Assembly: GCF_007923445.1 (NCBI RefSeq)
Contig: NZ_VOJI01000009.1
Location: 144,722 to 208,721 of the forward strand
Length of the DNA: 64,000 nucleotides
From: Puniceibacterium confluentis
GTDB taxonomy: Bacteria; Pseudomonadota; Alphaproteobacteria; Rhodobacterales; Rhodobacteraceae
Direction of reading: 5' to 3'
Both the position numbers and the translations under genes were made by a program. The notes under the pieces were generated by a model. The model made no database searches. It was given only the letters and a program-made list of their open reading frames with translations, and was not told the origin of the DNA. Positions 56,750 through 64,000 of this stretch are shown here, one piece after another; position 1 is the stretch's first letter, and each line of letters starts with the position of its first letter.

Positions 56750-56992
56750 ATGGCCATTGAGGCACAGGAAATCGAAGACCTGATCCGCGCGGAGTTTCCG
56801 GCGGCAAAAATCACCATCACCGACCTTGCCGGTGACGGCAACCATTACGCCGCCGAAGTGATCGACGAATCCTTTCGCGGCAAGAACAGGGTGCAGCAAC
56901 AGCGTGCTGTCTATGCTGCGCTCAAGGGCAAGATGGACGGCCCCAGCGGCGCCCTGCACGCCCTTGCCCTGACCACCAAGGCACCGGCCTGA
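56750..56992 (+). CDS. bolA: BolA-family protein
   Basis: BolA/IbaG-like protein, 80 residues, with the class-II KH-like fold: IEDLIRAEFPAAKITITDLAGDGNHYAAEVIDESFRGKNRVQQQRAVYAAL. A conserved His sits in DGNHY. It is encoded just before the monothiol glutaredoxin, its usual Fe-S-sharing partner, so the two likely form a BolA-Grx complex in iron homeostasis. Confidence 0.93.
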   Translation: MAIEAQEIEDLIRAEFPAAKITITDLAGDGNHYAAEVIDESFRGKNRVQQQRAVYAALKGKMDGPSGALHALALTTKAPA

Positions 56993-56995
56993 CCG

Positions 56996-57130
56996 GTGGC
57001 CCTGCTCGCCGACACCTGGCCGATCCTGGGCGCCTTCGCCCTTGTCGGCCTAATCACTTATGGCGCTCTGCGACCGGTCATTCGGGCCGCAAAACGGCGT
57101 CACGATATTACGGAGACCCAAGATGACTGA
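56996..57130 (+). CDS. Possible 44-residue membrane peptide between bolA and grxD
   Basis: A short frame from GTG at 56996, three bases after the bolA stop, to TGA at 57130, overlapping the grxD start. It encodes one hydrophobic helix (WPILGAFALVGLITYGAL) and a basic tail (RPVIRAAKRRHD). The tight spacing on both sides supports translation coupled to bolA, but the Shine-Dalgarno is weak and the frame is short. Confidence 0.4.
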   Translation: MALLADTWPILGAFALVGLITYGALRPVIRAAKRRHDITETQDD

Positions 57131-57500
57131 AGCCAACACCACAGACGCCAAGACCCGGATCAAGGACACGGTCACGTCCAACCCGGTCGTGCTGTTCATG
57201 AAGGGCACCAAGGCGATGCCGCAGTGCGGATTCTCGAGCCGCGTCGCCGGCGTGCTCAATTACATGGGCGTGGATTTCGCCGATGTGAACGTGCTCGAAG
57301 ATGCGGACATCCGTCAGGGCATCAAGGAATACTCGGACTGGCCGACGATTCCGCAGCTTTATGTAAAAGGCGAATTCGTCGGCGGCTGCGACATCATCAC
57401 CGAGATGACCTTGTCGGGTGAACTGGACCAGCTGTTCGAAACAAACGGCGTGTCCTATGACAAGGAAGCGGCCGACAAGATCCGCGAAGCCAACGGCTGA
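57123..57500 (+). CDS. grxD: Monothiol glutaredoxin, CGFS type
   Basis: Grx4-type monothiol glutaredoxin, 125 residues, with the active-site CGFS at residues 35-38 and the WPTIPQLYVKGEFVGGCDI glutathione-binding segment. It carries or transfers [2Fe-2S] clusters and pairs with BolA. The ATG at 57123 begins MTEANTTDAK; the longer upstream frame overlaps the small peptide and lacks family similarity. Confidence 0.96.
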   Translation: MTEANTTDAKTRIKDTVTSNPVVLFMKGTKAMPQCGFSSRVAGVLNYMGVDFADVNVLEDADIRQGIKEYSDWPTIPQLYVKGEFVGGCDIITEMTLSGELDQLFETNGVSYDKEAADKIREANG

Positions 57501-57529
57501 AGCCGAACTTCCGACGGCCAATCGATCAC

Positions 57530-57558
57530 GACGCCGCCCCGCAACGGGCGGCGTCTTT
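57530..57558 (+). terminator. Terminator between convergent grxD and zapA
   Basis: GACGCCGCCC (57530-57539) pairs with GGGCGGCGTC (57546-57555), followed by TTTG. The T-run is short, so it may be only moderately efficient; as a symmetric stem it could also serve zapA. Confidence 0.65.
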
Positions 57559-57577
57559 GCGTCACAGTCCCGGCGGC

Positions 57578-57979
57578 CTAGCTGCGGCTGACGGATTTTT
57601 CCTCGATTTCATCCGCCAGTGCTTCGGCGCGCGCGGCAATTTCCGCCATCGACTCGGTCACTTTCGCGGGGACCACCGGCACTTCGATACGCTCGGGCGC
57701 GGGCGCGGGCGACTCGCGCAGCGCGCGCAGTTCGTCCTGCAGACCTGCGGCCCGATCCTCGCTTTCACGCAAGCGATCCTCCAGCCCGGCGGTCTTGTCG
57801 GCCAGCATCAGTCCGGCCATCAGCAGCATTCGCGATTCCGGCACCCTGCCGATCTGTTCGACCAGAACCGACGCTTCGGTGTCCAGCATGCGGGCGGCGG
57901 ATTGCAGGTACTGCTCTTCACCGGGCTGGCAGGCGACTTCGAAGGTGCGGCCGCCAATATTGATGGGAACTTCGGGCAT
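57578..57979 (-). CDS. zapA: Cell division protein ZapA
   Basis: ZapA, FtsZ-ring stabiliser, 133 residues: PEVPINIGGRTFEVAC N-terminal domain followed by a long coiled coil (~45-130), longer than enterobacterial ZapA as is common in alphaproteobacteria. Its ATG overlaps the stop of the upstream coiled-coil gene by one base (TGATG). Confidence 0.93.
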   Translation of the reverse strand: MPEVPINIGGRTFEVACQPGEEQYLQSAARMLDTEASVLVEQIGRVPESRMLLMAGLMLADKTAGLEDRLRESEDRAAGLQDELRALRESPAPAPERIEVPVVPAKVTESMAEIAARAEALADEIEEKSVSRS

Positions 57980-58545
57980 CAGGCGCTCTCCTCTGCCGGA
58001 TTGTTGGCGGCTTCCGCCAGCAGCGGCTCGAGCGCATCGAGCACGGCGCGCGATTCCGCCGTCTCGGCGGCGCGCGCGGCGCGCAGGGCTTCGAGTTCGG
58101 CCAGCATTGCCTTGTTGATCAGGTCGGGTTCGCCAAGATTGTCTTCGAGGGCCCGCCGCAGATCCTGATTGACGTTGACCAGCATGTCATTGGCCCGGCG
58201 CAGGTGCTGCAGATCCTGGTCCAGCGCCCCGAGCGAGTCACGATGGGCCGCGACCTGGCTTTGCAGATCTTTCACGCTGCTGTCCTGCTTCTGCCGGATC
58301 GCGCGCACCCTTTCCTCCAGCTGGGCGTTGGCCAGACGTTCGTCGGCCAGGGCCTCGCGCAGCGCCGCAATCTCTTCGGGGTCCACCTCGGCCGCCGCTG
58401 ACCCGAGGGCTGAATCAGGGTCGATTTCCGGGTCCGACACCGGTTCGGACACGGCGCCCGGCGCCCGGTCCAGCGCCTCGACGCCCTGCGCGATCCGGTC
58501 CAGAGCCGCGGTTATACGCCGTTCCAGTTCTTCAATCTGGGTCAT
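57979..58545 (-). CDS. Coiled-coil protein coupled to ZapA
   Basis: A 188-residue protein starting MTQIEELERRITAALDRIAQG, with an acidic Pro-rich stretch (~30-60) and then near-continuous coiled coil (~65-185). There is no membrane segment or known domain. Translational coupling to zapA suggests a divisome partner analogous to ZapB (inference). The ATG at 58545 is chosen; the frame extends upstream without support. Confidence 0.78.
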   Translation of the reverse strand: MTQIEELERRITAALDRIAQGVEALDRAPGAVSEPVSDPEIDPDSALGSAAAEVDPEEIAALREALADERLANAQLEERVRAIRQKQDSSVKDLQSQVAAHRDSLGALDQDLQHLRRANDMLVNVNQDLRRALEDNLGEPDLINKAMLAELEALRAARAAETAESRAVLDALEPLLAEAANNPAEESA

Positions 58546-58739
58546 GTCTTGCCCTCTGCACTGCCTGTCGAGCCTTGATACAGCATCCCTGCGAATCGCT
58601 GACGCTCTGTTATCGCCAAGTTTAGCAATCCGGATGGGAAATTGCGCCCCCTTATCTGTCAAGGCCTTATGGGGTGCGCTTGATCTTCGCCGCCACGCTG
58701 TTATTGAGCGTTCCGACACCCCTAACAAGGACTTCGCAC

Positions 58740-60764
58740 GTGGACATTGACGCGCTCAAAGCCAAGAACCCCGATCACTGGATGAAGGCTGCCGCCATCC
58801 GGGCGCTGACGCTGGATGCCGTCGCCGCCGCCAAGTCGGGCCATTCCGGGATGCCGATGGGCATGGCCGATGTGGCCACGGTGCTGTTTGAAAAGCATCT
58901 CAAATTTGACGTCGCCAACCCGACCTGGCCGGACCGCGACCGGTTCATCCTGTCCGCGGGGCACGGCTCGATGCTGGTGTATTCGCTGCTCTATCTCATG
59001 GGTGATGCGGAAATCACGCTCGAGGAAATCAAGAACTTCCGCCAACTGGGCGCGCGCACCGCGGGCCACCCGGAAAACACCCATGCCACGGCGATCGAGA
59101 CGACAACCGGGCCGCTGGGTCAGGGCATCTCGAATTCCGTCGGTTTCGCCATGGCCGAAGAGATCCAGCGCGCACGTTTCGGCGCGAAGATCGTCGACCA
59201 CTATACCTATGTGATGGCCGGCGACGGCTGCCTGATGGAAGGCGTCAGTCACGAGGCCATCGGTCTGGCCGGGCGGCAAAAGCTGTCCAGGCTGATCGTG
59301 TTCTGGGACAACAACGACATCACCATCGACGGCAAGGTGTCGCTGTCGGATCGCACCGACCAGGTGGGCCGCTTTACCGCTGCGGGCTGGGATGTGCAGG
59401 AAATCGACGGCCACGATCCCGAAGCGATTGATGCCGCGATTGCGGCGGCGAAAAAGACCGACACACCGTCGATGATCGCCTGCAAGACCCATATCGCCCT
59501 GGGCCACGCGGCGCAGGACACGTCAAAGGGGCATGGCGCCCTGACCGATGCCACCCAGATGGCCGCTGCCAAGGCCGTCTATGGATGGACCACCGGACCG
59601 TTCGAAGTGCCCGACGCCGTGAAATCGCAGTGGGAGGCAATCGGCACCCGCGGCGCCGAGGCACGTGAGGCCTGGGAAGAGCGTTTCGACGCGCAGTCCC
59701 AGAACAAGCGGGCCGAGTTCAATCGCCAGCTGGCCGGCGAAGCCCCGAAGAAGCTGAGCGCGACGATCAAGGCGCTGAAAAAGCAGATATCGGAATCCGC
59801 GCCCTCGGTTGCGACGCGCAAGTCCTCGGAAATGGTGCTGGAGGTGGTGAACCCCATCCTGCCGGAAACCGTGGGCGGCTCGGCCGATCTGACCGGGTCG
59901 AACAACACCCTCACAGCCGACCTGGGCGTGTTCGACACCGACAACCGCGGCGGGCGCTATGTCTACTACGGCATTCGCGAACACGGCATGGCGGCGGCGA
60001 TGAACGGCATGGCGCTGCATGGCGGCGTGCGCCCCTACGGCGGCACATTCATGTGTTTCACCGACTACGCCCGCCCGGCGATGCGCCTTGCCGCGCTGAT
60101 GCAGGTGCCGACGGTATTCGTGATGACACATGACAGCATCGGCCTGGGCGAAGATGGCCCGACCCACCAGCCGGTCGAACATCTGGCGATTTCCCGCGCC
60201 ACGCCGAACACCTATGTCTTCCGTCCCGCCGACACCGTCGAAACCGCCGAGGCCTGGGAAATTGCCCTGACCTCGACCTCGACCCCGTCGGTACTGGCGC
60301 TGTCGCGGCAGAATCTCCCGACGGTGCGCACCGAGCACAAGAACAAGAACATGGTCGAACAGGGCGCCTATGTCCTGGCCGATGCTGACGGCAAACGTCA
60401 GGCAATCCTGATGGCCACGGGGTCAGAAGTCTCCATCGCCATGGCGGCACGCGACATCCTGCAGGCCGAAGGCATCGGCACGCGGGTGGTTTCGATGCCC
60501 TGCTGGGAGCTGTTCGAGGCCCAGGACGAAGCGGTGCGCAAACGCGTGCTGCCCGGGGGTCCGGTGCGCGTGGCCATCGAGGCGGGTGTCAGCTTTGGCT
60601 GGGATCGCTGGCTGCTGGGTGAGCGTGGCAAGCGTGAAAAGTCGGGCTTTATCGGCATGGACGGCTTTGGCGCCTCTGCGCCGGCAGAAGAGCTTTACAA
60701 ACATTTCGGCATCACTGCCGAAGCGGCGGCGCAAAAGGTGCGCGATCTGCTTTCGGGCAAATAG
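58740..60764 (+). CDS. tkt: Transketolase
   Basis: Thiamine-diphosphate enzyme of the pentose phosphate/Calvin pathways, 674 residues. It begins at GTG 58740 ([14 protein letters not shown]) with AAGGA eight bases upstream; the frame runs on without family sequence. Motifs: [35 protein letters not shown] with the ThDP Asp, and the [30 protein letters not shown] region. Confidence 0.97.
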   Translation: MDIDALKAKNPDHWMKAAAIRALTLDAVAAAKSGHSGMPMGMADVATVLFEKHLKFDVANPTWPDRDRFILSAGHGSMLVYSLLYLMGDAEITLEEIKNFRQLGARTAGHPENTHATAIETTTGPLGQGISNSVGFAMAEEIQRARFGAKIVDHYTYVMAGDGCLMEGVSHEAIGLAGRQKLSRLIVFWDNNDITIDGKVSLSDRTDQVGRFTAAGWDVQEIDGHDPEAIDAAIAAAKKTDTPSMIACKTHIALGHAAQDTSKGHGALTDATQMAAAKAVYGWTTGPFEVPDAVKSQWEAIGTRGAEAREAWEERFDAQSQNKRAEFNRQLAGEAPKKLSATIKALKKQISESAPSVATRKSSEMVLEVVNPILPETVGGSADLTGSNNTLTADLGVFDTDNRGGRYVYYGIREHGMAAAMNGMALHGGVRPYGGTFMCFTDYARPAMRLAALMQVPTVFVMTHDSIGLGEDGPTHQPVEHLAISRATPNTYVFRPADTVETAEAWEIALTSTSTPSVLALSRQNLPTVRTEHKNKNMVEQGAYVLADADGKRQAILMATGSEVSIAMAARDILQAEGIGTRVVSMPCWELFEAQDEAVRKRVLPGGPVRVAIEAGVSFGWDRWLLGERGKREKSGFIGMDGFGASAPAEELYKHFGITAEAAAQKVRDLLSGK

Positions 60765-60806
60765 GCTGACGCCGGCTGCAACCCGCAGTCGGAAGGAACA
60801 GACGGC

Positions 60807-60840
60807 AACGCCCCGGCCACCGGTCCGGGGCGTTCTGCTT
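60807..60840 (+). terminator. Hairpin between convergent tkt and the NYN nuclease gene
   Basis: AACGCCCCGG (60807-60816) and CCGGGGCGTT (60825-60834) form a perfect 10-base stem with an 8-base loop; CTGCTTTC follows, only a weak T-run. Confidence 0.6.
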
Positions 60841-60893
60841 TCATCTGTTCCGGGCCGCAGGGTGCCGGACCCTCCGGCGCGCACAGGGCCGTT

Positions 60894-61481
60894 CTAGGAC
60901 ACCTGCGCCTGTTCGGTCGGCAGATCGAGCCACAACCGACCATGGCGAAACTCACCCTGGACAAGATGGCCTTTGGTGCGGATTTCGGGATGTGCGGTGA
61001 TCCAGTCGCGGTAGCGGTCGTTGGTGATCACCCGCGCCCCGAGTTTGCGGGCTTCCGACAGGATTTCTGGATCCGCCGGAGTGCCTTTCGGCACCACCGT
61101 GATCCGGTTGCGCCGCACCCCGAGCAATCGCGACAAATCCCTGTCATTCAAGTATCGCCCCGACACCAGGTAGCCGACGTTTGCATCAAAGAACACCCGG
61201 CAGGCCAAGCCCTCGCTGCGCAGGTGCTGCACCACTTTGCGCACGGTGGCGAGGCTCGGGGTCTCGTCCTTCCAGTACATGACGTTCGATCCGTCCACGA
61301 CGACCCAGTCCGCCCGGGGCCGTGCCCGGACAATCCGCGGCCATCGCGCCCTGACAAGCAGGATCAGACTGGCAATGGCGCCGGGTCCGGCAAGCAACAG
61401 CAGGTCGGACCAGCCCGGCAGGCTCAGGGCCGCGAGGATACCCGCTACGGAGAAGAACAAGGCAAGGAGCAATAATTTCAC
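60894..61481 (-). CDS. Membrane-anchored NYN/PIN-like ribonuclease
   Basis: A 195-residue protein with two N-terminal hydrophobic helices (~1-45) and an NYN (Zc3h12a-type) nuclease domain: WVVVDGSNVMYWKDE with the first catalytic Asp, CRVFFDANVGYLVSGRYLND, PKGTPADPEILSEARKLGARVITNDRYRDW with the distal acidic residues. The start is GTG at 61481 (VKLLLLALFFS), since no ATG precedes the hydrophobic segment in frame. It is probably an RNase tethered to the inner membrane; the substrate is unknown. Confidence 0.85.
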   Translation of the reverse strand: MKLLLLALFFSVAGILAALSLPGWSDLLLLAGPGAIASLILLVRARWPRIVRARPRADWVVVDGSNVMYWKDETPSLATVRKVVQHLRSEGLACRVFFDANVGYLVSGRYLNDRDLSRLLGVRRNRITVVPKGTPADPEILSEARKLGARVITNDRYRDWITAHPEIRTKGHLVQGEFRHGRLWLDLPTEQAQVS

Positions 61482-61519
61482 GGCAGGCACTCTGCGTCGG
61501 ACATTCAATTCCGGGCAGT

Positions 61520-62506
61520 CTAGTGCGTGGCGGCCGATTCGTCTTTCTTGCCCCCGAACACGGCATTCCAGAGCGGTGTGATCAGCTTTGTGCCCACCGG
61601 GATCAGGATCAGCCCCAGCAGGACCCCCAGCACACCGTCTATCGCGGCAGTGGTGATCCATTCCACGGCGCCGTGCATGTTTTCCGGAGTGAGCGAGGCC
61701 ACAGCAACAGCGGCATGATGAATGACCTCTTCGGGATAGTGCCAACCCATCTGACCCAGGCCGTGAATGATGATCGACCCGCCGACCCAGAGCATCGCTG
61801 CCGTGCCGACGACAGTCAGGACCTTCATCAGCCCCGGCATCGCCTTGACGATCATTCGCCCGGTCCAGCGCGTCACGCCCAGACGGCCGACCTGTGCCAG
61901 CCAAAGGCCGATGTCGTCCATCTTCACGATCAGCGCGACACTGCCATAGACCACCAGAGTGATCAGGATCCCGACCACCGCCAGTGTCGACGCCTCCATC
62001 CAGAAACCGCTGGGCGGAATCGCGGCAAGGGCGATGGTCATGATTTCGGCCGAGAGAATGAAATCGGTCTTGATCGCGCCCTGTACCTTCTGTTCCTCGA
62101 GGTGCAGGGGATCATCTATCGTCTTGCCCTCCGCAGGGGCATGGCCGTCGCCGGGAAACAGCGCGTGAAAGATCTTTTCCGCGCCCTCGAAACACAGGTA
62201 CGCCCCGCCCAGCATCAACAGCGGAGGAATGAGCCATGGCGCGAAATTGGTCAGCAGCAGACCGACGGGCAGCAGATACACAAGCTTGTTGATCAGGGAT
62301 CCGCGGGCGATCTTCCAGACCATCGGCAGTTCGCGCGCGGGCTGGAAACCATGGACATATTTCGGCGTCACCGCCGCGTCGTCGATCACCGCCCCCGCGG
62401 CTTTGGAACCAGCCTTGACCGCCTGCCCCATCACGTCGTCGATCGACGAAGCCGCGACCTTGGCAATCGCCGCCACGTCATCCAGTAGCGCCAGCAGTCC
62501 GCTCAT
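61520..62506 (-). CDS. DUF808 (YedI-like) inner-membrane protein
   Basis: A 328-residue DUF808 protein. It starts MSGLLALLDDVAAIAKVAASSIDD, includes the GAVIDDAAVTPKYVHGF segment and has about eight transmembrane helices, with FEGAEKIFHALFPG and IKTDFILSAEIMTIALA in the middle. Function unknown. AAAAGG lies upstream of the ATG. Confidence 0.93.
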   Translation of the reverse strand: MSGLLALLDDVAAIAKVAASSIDDVMGQAVKAGSKAAGAVIDDAAVTPKYVHGFQPARELPMVWKIARGSLINKLVYLLPVGLLLTNFAPWLIPPLLMLGGAYLCFEGAEKIFHALFPGDGHAPAEGKTIDDPLHLEEQKVQGAIKTDFILSAEIMTIALAAIPPSGFWMEASTLAVVGILITLVVYGSVALIVKMDDIGLWLAQVGRLGVTRWTGRMIVKAMPGLMKVLTVVGTAAMLWVGGSIIIHGLGQMGWHYPEEVIHHAAVAVASLTPENMHGAVEWITTAAIDGVLGVLLGLILIPVGTKLITPLWNAVFGGKKDESAATH

Positions 62507-62536
62507 GTCCTGTCCCTTTTCCGTGTCATGTCTGGG

Positions 62537-62920
62537 TCAACCCGCAGTACGGAACCGGGTTCCCAGAAAAACATAACGGCCCGGGCCGTGGGCCGCCAGT
62601 ACCAGACAGCCGCCCGCAATCGCCCAGTTCTTGACAAAGATGCTCATCTGCCAGGGATCTTCGGGTAAGTAGTGGAAAACACTGGTCAGCGCGCAATAAG
62701 CCGCCAGCGATGCGGCCACCGGGCGGACGCAATATCCGACGATCAGCGCCCCGGCGGCGAAAGCGTTGTATACCAGCGCCACCCACACAAGCCCGTAGGG
62801 CAATCCCATGCCGATCAGCAAATCCCCGGCCGCCTCCGGGGCAGCGGTCTTCTGCAGCGCGCCAAGCGCAAATAACAGTGCGATCAGCAGTCTCCCGATC
62901 AAAACTGCCAGGTCCGCCAT
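62537..62920 (-). CDS. DoxX-family membrane protein
   Basis: A 127-residue protein with four hydrophobic helices (LIGRLLIALLFALGALQK near the start; FHYLPEDPWQMSIFVKNWAIAGGCLVLA near the end), the DoxX pattern. The role of the family is only loosely defined (respiratory or redox-linked). It is 30 bases upstream of the DUF808 gene on the same strand and likely co-transcribed. Confidence 0.85.
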   Translation of the reverse strand: MADLAVLIGRLLIALLFALGALQKTAAPEAAGDLLIGMGLPYGLVWVALVYNAFAAGALIVGYCVRPVAASLAAYCALTSVFHYLPEDPWQMSIFVKNWAIAGGCLVLAAHGPGRYVFLGTRFRTAG

Positions 62921-63042
62921 GTCTGCCCCGATTCCCGCCGTGATGCCGTTGCTTCAGTGATAGCGCAACCGGAACCGCAGAGCGCTGCAAATCGTGGCGA
63001 GCGTTAGCGCCACCATGCCGACCGCGACCACCTTTATCGCTA

Positions 63043-63060
63043 ACATATTGGCAATAATGT
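63043..63060. promoter_or_regulatory. Candidate operator upstream of gap
   Basis: TATTG-G-CAATA (63046-63056) is a perfect palindrome nested between ACAT (63043) and ATGT (63060). It sits ~75 bases before the gap start and could bind a sugar-responsive regulator. Confidence 0.4.
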
Positions 63061-63132
63061 CTTTTGTCGGTTTCGCAGACGCAGAAACCACGGCTATACC
63101 CTGCGGGACTTTTACAGTTCAGGAGCCTCTTC

Positions 63133-63972
63133 ATGACCGTCACGCTTGGCATCAACGGCTTTGGCCGCATCGGACGCTGCACCCTGGCGCATATCGCCGA
63201 AAGTGCGCGCAACGACGTGCAGGTGGTCAAGATCAACGCCACCGGGCCGATCGAGACCTCGGCGCATCTGCTGCGGTATGACTCGGTACACGGACGGTTC
63301 GGCGGCGAGGTGCGGGTCAAGGGCGACAGCATGGATCTGGGGCGCGGGCCGATGCAGATGTTCTCGACCTATGACCCGAACGAACTGGACTGGTCCGGCT
63401 GTGACGTGGTGCTGGAATGCACCGGCAAGTTCAACGACGGCGCCAGGGCCGGCGTGCATCTCGAGCGCGGCGCCAAGTCGGTGCTGATCTCGGCCCCGGC
63501 CAGGAATGTCGACCGCACCGTGGTCTACGGCGTCAACCACCGCGAGATGCTGGCGAGCGAGCGGATGATCTCGAACGGATCCTGCACCACAAACTGCCTG
63601 GCGCCGCTGGCAAAGGTCCTGGACGAAGGCATCGGCATCGAAGCCGGGATCATGACCACAATCCACTCCTACACCGGCGATCAGCCGACGCTGGACCGTC
63701 GGCACGATGACCTGTACCGGGCCCGCGCGGCGGCGATGGCCATGATCCCGACCTCGACCGGCGCGGCCAAGGCTCTGGGCGAGGTGCTGCCGGGGCTGGC
63801 AGGCAAACTGGACGGATCGGCCATCCGGGTGCCGACGCCGAATGTATCGGCTGTGGACCTGACGTTTCAGGCCGGGCGCGATGTGACGGTCGCGGATGTG
63901 AACGAGGTGGTGCGCGAAGCGGCCGTTGGTTGCTCATTATGCACCCCCTTCGTAAGTGTTTGGAAACATTGA
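63133..63972 (+). pseudogene. gap: Type I glyceraldehyde-3-phosphate dehydrogenase, 3' end lost
   Basis: Residues 1-264 match GAPDH: GINGFGRIGRC for NAD(P) binding, SNGSCTTNCLAPL with the catalytic Cys151, and HSYTGDQPTLDRRHDDLYRARAAAMAMIPTSTGAAKAL. At about base 63924, after VVREAA, the match stops and 15 unrelated residues lead to TGA at 63972, so ~55 C-terminal residues of a normal ~333 are missing, including part of the catalytic domain. At the usual Asn-Asp after the second strand it has Asn-Ala (INATG), so the NAD-selecting Asp is absent. The break is most simply an insertion. Confidence 0.82.
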
Positions 63973-64000
63973 AAGCTGGTCGTCGAACTCAGCGCGACAC
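63925..64000. mobile_element. Left end of an inserted element cutting gap (continues beyond window)
   Basis: Sequence from about 63925 has no relation to gap and is less GC-rich. A short palindrome, TGTTT-GG-AAACA, lies at 63957-63968. No transposase frame fits in the 76 bases seen, so the element type cannot be named. Confidence 0.5.

Overview
The window is ordinary chromosome from a GC-rich alphaproteobacterium, almost certainly a member of the Rhodobacterales (Roseobacter/Rhodobacter group). The call rests on gene content and order: rpsB-tsf, yceD-rpmF-plsX-fabH-ihfA-merR, an SPOR protein-nagZ-scpA-scpB run, a soluble PhoR, a double-length dCTP deaminase, a lone GNAT lipid acyltransferase and several small proteins typical of this order. 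I cannot name a genus.

Layout. 1-1.7 kb: 3' part of a secreted RTX protein. 1.9-3.8 kb: rpsB-tsf with a textbook terminator. 4.0-7.8 kb: a LuxR-type regulator coupled to aroQ, then glutaryl-CoA dehydrogenase divergent from a LysR regulator with a visible shared operator. 7.9-16.7 kb: a nine-gene minus-strand phosphate region (PLP enzyme-phoR, then Pho box-pstS-pstC-pstA-pstB-phoU-phoB). 17-25 kb: pseudouridine catabolism (psuK, psuG), a DUF502 membrane protein, rnd, purM-purN, a CAT-anticodon tRNA and guaB. 25.6-30.7 kb: ureohydrolase, class III CoA-transferase, a membrane protein and an orphan corrinoid-activating Fe-S ATPase. 30.8-32.2 kb: tRNA-Gly followed by a decayed strip holding a ridA-type gene broken by one in-frame TGA. 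32-44.5 kb: ABC-F ATPase, olsB-like acyltransferase, bamE, yceD-rpmF-plsX-fabH-ihfA-merR, tRNA-Pro, dCTP deaminase, SH3 protein, scpAB. 44.5-52.3 kb: nagZ, SPOR protein, argS, a cation antiporter, dgt, erpA. 52.6-55.4 kb: the unusual operon described below. 55.7-64 kb: xthA, bolA, grxD, zapA with a coiled-coil partner, tkt, an NYN nuclease, DUF808, DoxX, and a gap gene cut off by foreign sequence at the right edge.

Most notable is the minus-strand operon at 55365-52617. It starts with a 240-residue protein made almost entirely of 20-residue tandem units, each carrying FTSGS (11 copies), with the protein ending exactly on the last FTSGS. It has no Sec signal but does have a short leader-like N-terminus and a very strong ribosome binding site. 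Behind it come a 357-residue protein of no family I recognise, with a tight Cys/His cluster (C245-H264), and a DMT-type exporter whose start overlaps that protein's stop. Precursor-like repeats, a candidate metalloprotein and an exporter together look like an undescribed multi-core peptide (RiPP-like) system. That function is inference; the repeat structure and gene layout are read directly from the sequence.

Other points of interest are a LuxR solo lacking the usual ligand-pocket Asp, PhoR without membrane anchors and translationally coupled to a trans-sulfuration-type enzyme, a three-half-site LysR operator, DnaA-type boxes in an AT-rich intergenic segment, and the interrupted gap gene.
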